Assembly (NCBI GenBank): GCA_044374195.1
Contig: JBILOY010000004.1
Location: forward strand, 62,001-126,000
Length of the DNA stretch: 64,000 nt
Reading direction: 5' to 3'
From: CAIKZY01 sp044374195
GTDB taxonomy: Bacteria; Actinomycetota; Actinomycetes; S36-B12
Under the pieces are notes generated by a model that did no database searches, was not told the origin of the DNA, and saw only the letters and a program-made list of their open reading frames with translations. Shown here piece by piece: positions 15,900 through 23,885 of this stretch. Both the position numbers and the translations under genes were made by a program. Each line of letters starts with the position of its first letter. The first letter of the stretch is position 1.

Positions 15900-17522
15900 T
15901 TAGTCAGTGGCTGCAGCGGTCCCCGCGTAGCGGCCGAACACCATGATCGGCCCGAGCGTTCCGCCGGCACCGCCGTAGGCCATGGCTGTCGGAGCTGCGG
16001 CAACGTTGCCGGCTGCGTAAAGCCCGGGGATCACGGCACCGGTCGTATCGAGAACACGGCCGCGGGTATCCGTGCGTGGACCACCGCTGGTGCCGAGGGT
16101 GCCCGAGTGCACCCGCACGGCGTAGAACGGCGCTTCATCGATCGGGCCGAGGGTTGATTCGACGGTGAAGCGATGGTTTCCGTCGCCACTCCAGCGGTCG
16201 TAGGCGCTCTTTCCGCGGCCGAAGTCCTTGTCATCACCGCGATCGACGAATCCGTTCCAGCGATCGATGGTGTGCTCGAGTTCATCGGGGTCGACATCGA
16301 TCTTCTCGGCGAGAGCGCGGACGGAAGGCGCGCGCGTGATCCACTCGGCAATCGGCTGGCCCGGGGGAGTACCGAAGGAGCCGTAGGTACGCGCATTGCG
16401 GCCGTCGAAGATCAGCCAGCACGGCAGGTTCACGTAACTGAAGTCAGTGGAGTCGAGCTGATGGAAGGCGCCACCGAGTGCGTTGTAGTTACTGGCCTCG
16501 TTGGTGAATCGCTTGCCCTTGCCGTTGACGAAGATAGAACCGGGCAGAGTGCGCTCACGGTTCACGAGATTCGCACGCTGCCTGCCGAACGCGACATCGC
16601 CTGGAATCTCGACAGTGGGCACCCACCACGCCTGCGCCATGTTGCCCAGGCTCGCGCCTGCGCGCATCGCCATCAGCAGGCCATCGCCCGTGTTGGTCGG
16701 AACGCCGGCGGGTGAGGTCATTGGCCCGCGGAGGAAGGAGCGCACCAGTTCAGGATTCCATTCGAAGCCGCCGGTCGCGAGCACGATGCCCTTGCGAGCG
16801 CGAATGACCTGCTCGGCGCCATCAACGTTGATGCGAACACCGGCGACTCTTCCGTCCTCAATCAGTAGATCGGTGGCCGGAGCGTTGACCGTGATCTGCA
16901 CGCCGAGGTCGAGGAGCGCCTTGATGATCGGGCCGACAAGACCGGCGCCGCATCCGCGCAGGTCGTTCTCCTCGCGGTGCTTTTGGGTCTCGGGGTCCAG
17001 GAAGCCGGTTCCACCGCCAAGCGTCGTGTCAGTGATCTTCAGGTGCGCGCTGCGGCGACTCTTGGCGATCTTGGTTTGCCACTCGCCGAGTGCCGCAAAG
17101 CTGAACAGGCCCGGATCGAGGGAACGACCGCCTTGCGGCTTACCGCCGGGATGCTCCGGGTGATAGTCGGGATACATCGGGATGATCGAAAACTCGAGGT
17201 CCGTGCTTGCCTCGAGCCATTGCACAGTGTCGCGCGCACCGTCGATGAATGCTTCGGCCATGGCCGGGTCCATTCGATCAAGGGAGAGTGACTTCAGGTA
17301 GGCGAGCGCTTCCTCCCGAGAGTCAGCGATGCCGAGTTCGTCCTGATGGTGGTTGAGGGGCATCCACGGAACGCCACCCGAGACGGCAGTCGAGCCGCCG
17401 AGGAGTTCGGCCTTCTCGAACAGGGCAACACTCGCACCGCTCTGGGCGGCAGCGAGTGCTGCCGTCAGCCCGCCCGCGCCGCTGCCGAGAATGATGACGT
17501 CTACGTCGTTACTGGATGCCAT
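15900..17522 (-). CDS. 3-ketosteroid dehydrogenase-like flavoprotein
   Basis: A 540-residue FAD protein on the minus strand. The N-terminal Rossmann motif is GSGAGGLTAALAAAQSG with GGSTAVSGGVPWMP, and the C-terminal block (GLYAAGNVAAAP then YGGAGGTLGPIMVFGRYAG) has the arrangement of KstD 3-ketosteroid-delta1-dehydrogenases. It is a second member of the superfamily beside the 471-residue one but distinct from it. TAGATT at 17529-17534 (minus strand) lies six bases before the ATG, so the transcript should be leaderless. It is divergent from folC. Confidence 0.87.
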   Translation of the reverse strand: MASSNDVDVIILGSGAGGLTAALAAAQSGASVALFEKAELLGGSTAVSGGVPWMPLNHHQDELGIADSREEALAYLKSLSLDRMDPAMAEAFIDGARDTVQWLEASTDLEFSIIPMYPDYHPEHPGGKPQGGRSLDPGLFSFAALGEWQTKIAKSRRSAHLKITDTTLGGGTGFLDPETQKHREENDLRGCGAGLVGPIIKALLDLGVQITVNAPATDLLIEDGRVAGVRINVDGAEQVIRARKGIVLATGGFEWNPELVRSFLRGPMTSPAGVPTNTGDGLLMAMRAGASLGNMAQAWWVPTVEIPGDVAFGRQRANLVNRERTLPGSIFVNGKGKRFTNEASNYNALGGAFHQLDSTDFSYVNLPCWLIFDGRNARTYGSFGTPPGQPIAEWITRAPSVRALAEKIDVDPDELEHTIDRWNGFVDRGDDKDFGRGKSAYDRWSGDGNHRFTVESTLGPIDEAPFYAVRVHSGTLGTSGGPRTDTRGRVLDTTGAVIPGLYAAGNVAAAPTAMAYGGAGGTLGPIMVFGRYAGTAAATD

Positions 17523-17574
17523 GTCAAGAATCTAGCGCGAGGGCGCGATCGCTGCGCCCCTTTAGACTTAAGAC
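17523..17574. promoter_or_regulatory. Divergent leaderless promoters, flavoprotein and folC
   Basis: In this 52-base gap both genes have a -10 box six bases from the start codon: TAGATT for the minus-strand flavoprotein (17529-17534) and TAGACT for folC (17563-17568). Neither has a ribosome-binding site. The 28 bases between the boxes leave the two -35 regions overlapping. Confidence 0.55.
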
Positions 17575-18909
17575 ATGAGCCGGACCTACGAGAGCCTGAT
17601 CGACGACCTGATGGGCCGCTGGCCCGAGAATCGAATCGAGCCGAGTCTGGTGCGCATCGCCTCGGTGGTCGAACTGCTCGGCGACCCGCAGCGGGCGTAT
17701 CCCGTCATTCACGTAGCCGGCACGAACGGCAAGACCTCGACCGCCCGGATGATCGAGTCGTTGCTGCGCTCCTGCGGGCTGCGCACCGGGCTCTACACCT
17801 CGCCGCACCTGATCGATCCGCGTGAGCGCATCATCTTCGACGGTGAGCCGATCTCGCGAGAGCGCTTCACCCGAACCTGGGACGACATCGCACCATATGT
17901 CGAGCTGGTCGACAGGAAATCGGTGGCCGATGGCGGCATCCCGCTCTCCTTCTTCGAAGTGATGACTGCACTGGCATTCGCAGCCTTCGCCGATGCACCC
18001 GTTGATGTCGCCATCGTCGAGGTCGGCATGGGCGGCAACTGGGATGCGACCAATGTCGCAGACGGCCTCGTCAACGTCGTGACTCCCATCGGGCTCGATC
18101 ACTGTGAGTATCTCGGCGATTCGATCGTGGAGATCGCGAGCGAGAAGGCGGGCATCATCACCGAGGGCTCGGTCGCGATCCTCGCGGCACAAGATGTCGA
18201 AGCTGCAGAGATCCTGATTGAGCGTTGCGCCGAGCTCGAGGCAGTCATTGCTCGGCAGGGCGTCGAGTTCGGCGTGATCGAGCGCGATGTCGCCGTCGGC
18301 GGCCAACTGCTTGCTCTGCAGGGCCTGCACGGTCGTTACGACGACGTCTTTCTCCCACTCTTCGGTGAGTACCAAGCCCATAACGCCGCAGTGGCCCTTG
18401 CTGCTGCTGAGGCATTCATCGGTAACAACGAACTCGATCCCGAGGTCGTACGCGAGGGTTTCGGCTCTGTGACTTCGCCTGGTCGTCTTGAAGTGCTGCG
18501 CAGAAACCCAACGATCATCATTGACGCCGCACACAATCCGCACGGCGCGCGCGCACTCGCAAGTGCCGTTGACGAGTCCTTCGAGTTCTCGCGACTGATC
18601 GGCGTGATCGGCATGCTCGAGGAGAAGGACGCCACCGGCATTCTCGCCGCGCTCGAGCCGGTACTCGATCAGGTTGTCATCACCTCACCGCGTTCACCGC
18701 GCGCACTTGGCGCTGAGGATCTTGCCGATCTCGCGATCGAGATCTTCGGCGAAGAGCGCGTGTCATGCGAGGTCACGCTGTCGAGTGCAATTGAGCGTGC
18801 TGTCACTGTCGCTGAGGAAGAGTCGATGTACGGCGGCGTCGGTGTGCTCATCACCGGCTCTGTGGTGCTGGTCGGAGAGGCCAAGCGGATTCTGGGAGAT
18901 GCGCGATGA
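17575..18909 (+). CDS. folC: Folylpolyglutamate synthase / dihydrofolate synthase
   Basis: A 444-residue Mur-ligase-type enzyme that adds glutamate to dihydropteroate and to reduced folates. The P-loop is VAGTNGKTSTARM, followed by GLYTSPHL and RERI, and the second ATP-site segment VGMGGNWDATN. The C-terminal domain includes DAAHNPHGARAL. The start is fixed by the -10 box six bases upstream. It is followed by DUF4233 with an ATGA overlap and then ndk, the standard actinobacterial order; the valS gene that commonly precedes folC in that order is not here. Confidence 0.95.
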   Translation: MSRTYESLIDDLMGRWPENRIEPSLVRIASVVELLGDPQRAYPVIHVAGTNGKTSTARMIESLLRSCGLRTGLYTSPHLIDPRERIIFDGEPISRERFTRTWDDIAPYVELVDRKSVADGGIPLSFFEVMTALAFAAFADAPVDVAIVEVGMGGNWDATNVADGLVNVVTPIGLDHCEYLGDSIVEIASEKAGIITEGSVAILAAQDVEAAEILIERCAELEAVIARQGVEFGVIERDVAVGGQLLALQGLHGRYDDVFLPLFGEYQAHNAAVALAAAEAFIGNNELDPEVVREGFGSVTSPGRLEVLRRNPTIIIDAAHNPHGARALASAVDESFEFSRLIGVIGMLEEKDATGILAALEPVLDQVVITSPRSPRALGAEDLADLAIEIFGEERVSCEVTLSSAIERAVTVAEEESMYGGVGVLITGSVVLVGEAKRILGDAR

Positions 18910-19247
18910 GAGTGCTCTGCAGCTCTGTGCTGGGTATCGAGTCGATCGTGGTGTTCCTGTGCTTCCTGGTGGCCAGCACGAATGGCTCATTCGAGAGCCA
19001 GGCTCTGGCCGTGTGGCTGGGCGTAGCCGCGATGATCGTGCTGCTGCTCTCCATTGGGGTCGTGACCCGGCCCTGGGGCCCCTGGTGGGGATCCTTCCTT
19101 CAGATTGTCGTGGTGTCGCTGGGCTTCCTTGTGCCGCTGATGTTCATCGTGGGCGGCATCTTCGCGGTGCTCTGGTACTTCGCGGTGCGTAACGGCAGTC
19201 GCGTAGATGCCCTGCGCAAGGCGTATGCCGAGGCTCAGGAGCAGTAA
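18906..19247 (+). CDS. DUF4233 family membrane protein
   Basis: A 113-residue integral membrane protein with three or four hydrophobic spans and a charged C-terminal tail. DUF4233 proteins sit directly after folC in many actinobacteria. The start overlaps the folC stop (ATGA), indicating coupled translation. Function unknown. Confidence 0.85.
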   Translation: MRVLCSSVLGIESIVVFLCFLVASTNGSFESQALAVWLGVAAMIVLLLSIGVVTRPWGPWWGSFLQIVVVSLGFLVPLMFIVGGIFAVLWYFAVRNGSRVDALRKAYAEAQEQ

Positions 19248-19312
19248 GCGGCCTCGGTAGTCTGGTCCCCATCGCCTCGGCAGACGGCCGGCGCGGCACA
19301 CTTTGGAGAACC

Positions 19313-19723
19313 ATGTCTGAGCGCACCCTCGTCCTGATCAAGCCCGATGGCGTGGCCCGTGGCCTCGTCGGCGAGGTGCTCGGCCGCATTGAGCGCAAGG
19401 GCTACAAGGTCGTCGCCCTCGAGCTGCGCACCCTGCCGGCATCGCTTGCCGAGGCGCACTATGCCGAGCATGCCGAGAAGCCGTTCTTCCGTTCACTCGT
19501 CGACTTCATCACTGGTGGTCCGCTCGTCGCTGCTGTCATCGAAGGCCCCGACGCGATCCTTTCCTGGCGTTCGATGATGGGTGCTACCAATCCGGCGAAC
19601 GCAGCCCCGGGCACCATCCGCGGAGATCTCGCGACCGAAACTCAGTTCAACGTGACTCACGGCTCCGACTCGCCCGAGTCATCGGCACGTGAGATCGCAC
19701 TGTTCTTCCCGGGCCTGGCGTAG
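19313..19723 (+). CDS. ndk: Nucleoside diphosphate kinase
   Basis: A 136-residue enzyme that transfers the gamma phosphate between nucleoside tri- and diphosphates. It opens with RTLVLIKPDGVARGL, and NVTHGSDS carries the catalytic phosphohistidine His116. Length is normal for the family. A ribosome-binding site GGAG precedes the ATG, and a TAGTCT -10 box at 19258-19263 suggests its own promoter after DUF4233. Confidence 0.97.
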   Translation: MSERTLVLIKPDGVARGLVGEVLGRIERKGYKVVALELRTLPASLAEAHYAEHAEKPFFRSLVDFITGGPLVAAVIEGPDAILSWRSMMGATNPANAAPGTIRGDLATETQFNVTHGSDSPESSAREIALFFPGLA

Positions 19724-19725
19724 TC

Positions 19726-21129
19726 ATGAAGCCGGCCGCGATTGGAATCATCGCCGGAGTTGCTGCAGGCGCAGCAGTAGGTGCCGCATCGCGCGGCCCG
19801 AGCTTGGTCGACTGGCCGTCGAAGATCCGCACCGCGTTTCCGTTCGTGACCGGTGGCATCGCTGGTGCTTCGGTCGGCCAGCAGGTCGGCGCGTTCGTAT
19901 CGCTCGTTGAGGCGGCGCGTGGCAAGGGGAAGGGCCCTGTCTCCACTGTTGCACCCGTCATTGTCGGCGCCGGGCTGGCCGCTGCAGCAGCGGTTGGCGG
20001 CACGATCGCCAAGGACAAAGTGCTCGCGGGGCTCGAGCAGCAAAGCCGTGACCTCGATCCGTACTTCGCCACCTCATCAGGCAATCCGCTGACCTCAGGC
20101 TCACCTGCCTCGCTGGTCACCATGGCCGAGCTCGGCCGTGAGGGTGCGCGCTTCGTGGGCTGCATCAGCACGCCCGAGGACATCAAGGCCGTCACCGGCA
20201 AGAAGCCGATCGCCGAGCCCGTGCGTGTGTTCGTGGGCGTTGAGGCTGCTGACACCGTCGAGCAGCGCGTGGGCCTGGCGATGGCTGAGCTGCGTCGCAC
20301 TGGCGCATTCGATCGCGCGAACCTGATTATCCAGGCACCGGCCGGCACTGGTTTCGCAAACACGACTCCTATTGATGTCACCGAAATGCTGACCCTTGGT
20401 GATTGCGCCTCCGTGGCCATCGGATACGGGTTGCTGCCCTCCTTCTTGTCGTTGGGCAAGGTCGGTCTCGGTGCTCAGACCCAGCGTCTGCTGCTCGATG
20501 CGATTCGCGAGGAGCTCGTCGGTCGTGCGAAGCGCCCGCGCATCCTGCTCTACGGCGAGAGCCTCGGCGCTCGCGTGCAAGAGGCAGCGGTTTCCGCAGG
20601 CCCGCTCGACTTCGATCACTACTTCGTCGATGCCGTGCTCTGGGTCGGTTCGCCTGGCGGACTGAAGTCGGATGAGATCCACGCGCTGTGCGCAGCGGAA
20701 TCCGTCACCGTTGATCGTCCCGAGCAAATTGCCGGAGTGATGCGTACTCCGTACCCGCGCGTGTGGTTCCTCGAGCACGACGGTGACCCCGTCGTGCGTA
20801 ACCGTCCGGCGCTGCTGCTTGATCGTCCGTTCTGGCTTCCGACCAGCGGCCAGCGCGGTCGCAATGTGCCTGAGGGCATGACCTGGAAGCCGGGTATTAC
20901 CTGGGCCACCGTTCTTATCGACACCCTCTTCGCGACGAACGTGAAGCCAGGTGACTTCCAGAGCAAGGGTCATGACTACCGCGCCGATCTCGGCGGAGTC
21001 GTGACAGCGGCTTACGCGCTTTCGGCTAATGCGGCCACGGCGGCTCGGCTCGAGAAGCACTTGCGCCAGCTCGAGGTGGAGCGCGCCCAGCGCATCACGA
21101 TGACGGAAGATCAGATCAAATCAGCATAA
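19726..21129 (+). CDS. Alpha/beta-hydrolase family protein (PF10081-type)
   Basis: A 467-residue protein. The N-terminal 110 residues are hydrophobic and Ala/Gly-rich (membrane anchor or spans). The C-terminal half matches the actinobacterial alpha/beta-hydrolase family: LLYGESLGARVQEAA gives the nucleophile elbow (GESLG), and WFLEHDGDPVV the acidic residue region. A His late in the protein could complete the triad. Substrate unknown; a lipid or wall-related ester is possible given the family's membrane localisation. It starts two bases after ndk, so it is very likely co-transcribed. Confidence 0.8.
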   Translation: MKPAAIGIIAGVAAGAAVGAASRGPSLVDWPSKIRTAFPFVTGGIAGASVGQQVGAFVSLVEAARGKGKGPVSTVAPVIVGAGLAAAAAVGGTIAKDKVLAGLEQQSRDLDPYFATSSGNPLTSGSPASLVTMAELGREGARFVGCISTPEDIKAVTGKKPIAEPVRVFVGVEAADTVEQRVGLAMAELRRTGAFDRANLIIQAPAGTGFANTTPIDVTEMLTLGDCASVAIGYGLLPSFLSLGKVGLGAQTQRLLLDAIREELVGRAKRPRILLYGESLGARVQEAAVSAGPLDFDHYFVDAVLWVGSPGGLKSDEIHALCAAESVTVDRPEQIAGVMRTPYPRVWFLEHDGDPVVRNRPALLLDRPFWLPTSGQRGRNVPEGMTWKPGITWATVLIDTLFATNVKPGDFQSKGHDYRADLGGVVTAAYALSANAATAARLEKHLRQLEVERAQRITMTEDQIKSA

Positions 21130-21202
21130 TTCGGACTTAAGTCTGGGCTCGCGTAGGATGGGCCCCCCGCACGTGCACCTCGATCGGAAGGCCACTTCCC
21201 CT

Positions 21203-22234
21203 ATGGCTGGTTCGTCATCCTTCGTCGGCCGCGACATGGCCGTCGACCTCGGCACTGCCAACACGCTCGTTTACGTGCGTGGTCGTGGCATCGTGCTGAA
21301 CGAGCCCTCGGTTGTCGCGATCAACAACAACACCGGCGGAATCCTCGCGGTGGGCTCTGAGGCCAAGCGAATGATCGGGCGCACGCCGGGCAATATCGTC
21401 GCTATTCGCCCGCTCAAGGACGGCGTCATCGCCGACTTCGACACCACTGAGCGCATGCTGCGCTACTTCATCCAGAAGGTGCATTCGCGCCGTCACCTCG
21501 CCAAGCCCCGCCTGATCGTCTGCGTTCCGTCCGGCATCACCGGTGTCGAGCAGCGCGCGGTGAAAGATGCCGGCTACGCAGCAGGCGCACGCAAGGTTTT
21601 CATCATCGAAGAGCCCATGGCTGCTGCAATCGGTGCGAACCTGCCGGTTCACGAGCCCACCGGCAACATGGTCGTCGATATCGGTGGCGGTACCTCCGAG
21701 GTCGCCGTCATCTCGCTTGGCGGCATCGTCACGAGTCTGTCCGTACGAGTAGGCGGCGATGAGCTCGACAACGCGATCATCCAGTACGTGAAAAAGGAGT
21801 ACTCGCTGATGCTGGGCGAGCGCACCGCTGAAGAGATCAAGATGGCGATCGGCTCCGCCTTCCCGTTGCCTGATGAGAGCAACGCCGAGATCCGTGGCCG
21901 TGACCTCATCACCGGCCTGCCCCGCACGGTCGTGATCACTGCCGAGGAGATCCGCCGGGCCATCGACGAGCCCGTGAACGCAATCGTGGCCGCGGTCAAG
22001 GCCACCCTCGACCGCACCCCGCCTGAGCTCTCCGGCGACATCATGGACCGCGGCATCGTCCTCACCGGTGGTGGCGCCCTGCTGCGCGGCCTCGACGAGC
22101 GCCTGCGTCACGAAACCGGAATGCCGATCCTCATTGCCGATCGTCCGCTCGAATGCGTTGCCCTCGGTTCGGGCAAGTGTGTCGAGGAATTCGAGGCCCT
22201 GCAGCAGGTGTTGGTCTCCGAGCCGAGACGCTAA
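21203..22234 (+). CDS. mreB: Rod-shape-determining actin homologue MreB
   Basis: A 343-residue actin-like ATPase whose membrane-bound filaments guide lateral wall synthesis. Phosphate-1 motif is VDLGTANTLVY, phosphate-2 VVDIGGGTSEVAV, adenosine motif VLTGGGALLRGL. Start ATG 21203 is preferred over upstream in-frame starts because it gives the standard N terminus. A TAGGAT -10 box lies at 21154-21159, after the palindrome GACTTAAGTC (21134-21143). It heads the mreBCD-mrdA-rodA run. Confidence 0.96.
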   Translation: MAGSSSFVGRDMAVDLGTANTLVYVRGRGIVLNEPSVVAINNNTGGILAVGSEAKRMIGRTPGNIVAIRPLKDGVIADFDTTERMLRYFIQKVHSRRHLAKPRLIVCVPSGITGVEQRAVKDAGYAAGARKVFIIEEPMAAAIGANLPVHEPTGNMVVDIGGGTSEVAVISLGGIVTSLSVRVGGDELDNAIIQYVKKEYSLMLGERTAEEIKMAIGSAFPLPDESNAEIRGRDLITGLPRTVVITAEEIRRAIDEPVNAIVAAVKATLDRTPPELSGDIMDRGIVLTGGGALLRGLDERLRHETGMPILIADRPLECVALGSGKCVEEFEALQQVLVSEPRR

Positions 22235-22237
22235 CGC

Positions 22238-23209
22238 ATGTTCCCGCGTCGCCTACGCGTCGTCGTTGCGGTGCTGCTCGGCGTTGCCCTCACCTTCGTC
22301 ATCCTCGATCTTCGAGGCGGGCAGGGGCCCTTTACCTCGGCACGCAATGTCATGTCTTCGATCTTCGGCGGCATCGAGCGTGGCGCCGCAACTGTCTTCT
22401 CGCCCATCACCGGCTTCGCCGACTTCTGGACCAATACCCGTGATCAAAAAGCGCGCCTCGACGAACTCGAGAAGTCCAATGCCGAGTTGCAATCCGAGGT
22501 CAAGCGCGCTGCCGACGATCGCGCACGTGCATCCGCACTCGATGGCATGCTCAAGGTGGCCGGTCTCGGCCGTTATCGAGTTGTGCCCGCGGAAGTCATC
22601 GCCGTCGGCCCCGCACAGGACTTCAGCTGGACAGTGACTATCGACGCCGGCAGCGACGATGGCATCGAGCTTGACATGACAGTGCTGAATTATCAGGGCC
22701 TGGTCGGGCGTGTCAGCAATGTTGAGAAGCGCACGTCGAGTGTCGTACTGATCATCGATCCGTCTGTCTCTGTGGGTGCACGAGTTGCCGGCTCGCAGGA
22801 AATCGGCATCTTGTCCGGCACCGGCAAGCAGAGCGAACTGCAGTACCAGCTGCTCGATCCGCTTGCATCGCTGGAGAAGGGCGCTGCGCTCGTCACCTTC
22901 GGCTCGAAGGACGGCCGCCCGTACGTGCCGGGCGTCCCGATCGGCGAGGTGCTCAGCGTTGCTGGTACCGCAGGTCAGCTCAGCAGAGTGGCGACAGTGC
23001 GGCCGTTCGCGGACATCTCGACTCTTAGCATCGTCGGCGTCGTGGTGCGTCCGCCGCGCACAGACCCGCGCGACTCCGTTCTCCCCGCGGTTCCCGATGC
23101 GCCTGCGGTCACCACTTCGCCCACGCCGAGTCCAACACCTGCGGAGTCGAGTGCAGTGATGAGTGTTCCGAGCGAGGTGCCGGCCACCGAATCGGCGGCC
23201 ACCCAATGA
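22238..23209 (+). CDS. mreC: Rod-shape-determining protein MreC
   Basis: A 323-residue bitopic protein: N-terminal span RVVVAVLLGVALTFVIL, a coiled coil at about 65-95 (DELEKSNAELQSEVKRAADD), the periplasmic-type beta domains, and a Pro/Thr-rich C-terminal tail. It bridges MreB filaments to the penicillin-binding proteins outside the membrane. It starts three bases after mreB and overlaps mreD by ATGA. Confidence 0.95.
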   Translation: MFPRRLRVVVAVLLGVALTFVILDLRGGQGPFTSARNVMSSIFGGIERGAATVFSPITGFADFWTNTRDQKARLDELEKSNAELQSEVKRAADDRARASALDGMLKVAGLGRYRVVPAEVIAVGPAQDFSWTVTIDAGSDDGIELDMTVLNYQGLVGRVSNVEKRTSSVVLIIDPSVSVGARVAGSQEIGILSGTGKQSELQYQLLDPLASLEKGAALVTFGSKDGRPYVPGVPIGEVLSVAGTAGQLSRVATVRPFADISTLSIVGVVVRPPRTDPRDSVLPAVPDAPAVTTSPTPSPTPAESSAVMSVPSEVPATESAATQ

Positions 23210-23724
23210 ACGTCAAGGTTCGTCAGGCCGTCATCATCGGTTCGGCCATCTTCATAGCGGTGATCCTCGAGCTCACCTTGCTCAGTCGGCTCGGTCTGCC
23301 CGGGGCAACGCCTGATCTTGTGGTCGTGACCATCGTCGCAATCGCGCTCGCCTATGGGCCGCTCCCTGGCGCCATCGCCGGGTTCTCGGCCGGAATCGTG
23401 GTGGGCTTGGCGCCGCCCTTCGACGGTGTCTTCGGCGTGCAAGCGATTGTTTTCACCATCGTGGGCCTGGTGACAGGCGCCGTGGTTGACCCGCGTGACC
23501 GGTCAGTACTGGTGATCATGGGCATAGTGGGCCTAAGCACTGGCGGAGTCGTGCTGATCAATGCGCTCGTGCTGTCGATTCTCAGCGGGGACCGCGTTGT
23601 CTGGGAGATCGTTCCAGGCCTGACCTTGACCGCAGCCCTCTACGGACTGATCCTCGCCCCCCTCGTGGTTCCGGGTATCGGGAAGATCGTGCGAACCTTG
23701 ACTCCTGAGGTCGCTGTCCTCTAG
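23206..23724 (+). CDS. mreD: Rod-shape-determining protein MreD
   Basis: A 172-residue polytopic membrane protein with about five spans and the MreD-typical TPDLVVVTIVAIALAYGP near residue 35. It completes the MreBCD scaffold of the elongasome. Identification rests on this segment, the membrane profile and the position between mreC and the PBP2 gene. Confidence 0.93.
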   Translation: MNVKVRQAVIIGSAIFIAVILELTLLSRLGLPGATPDLVVVTIVAIALAYGPLPGAIAGFSAGIVVGLAPPFDGVFGVQAIVFTIVGLVTGAVVDPRDRSVLVIMGIVGLSTGGVVLINALVLSILSGDRVVWEIVPGLTLTAALYGLILAPLVVPGIGKIVRTLTPEVAVL

Positions 23725-23736
23725 CCCTAGGGGGAA

Positions 23737-23757
23737 TTCACGCGATCCGAACGTGAA
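23737..23757. promoter_or_regulatory. Inverted repeat in the mreD-mrdA gap
   Basis: TTCACG, nine bases, CGTGAA lies just after the mreD stop in the 161-base gap before the PBP2 gene. It could be an operator or a short RNA hairpin; there is no U-tract, so it is not a classical terminator. Confidence 0.3.
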
Positions 23758-23885
23758 ATCAGGCCCCGAATTCGGCTGAATCGCCATCTCCGTCGTACCG
23801 TCGTAGCAGGAGTGGGCTGTCCCCAGCGGGTGTGCAGCCTGCGTGAGAGCAGTCCGGCCCCGGCCGGCGAGGGAGCAGGAGGCAG

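Noticed and set aside
19726..21129. Alpha/beta-hydrolase gene as part of the ndk enzymatic pathway
   Set aside because: The two-base spacing shows co-transcription only; nothing in the sequence ties its activity to nucleotides.
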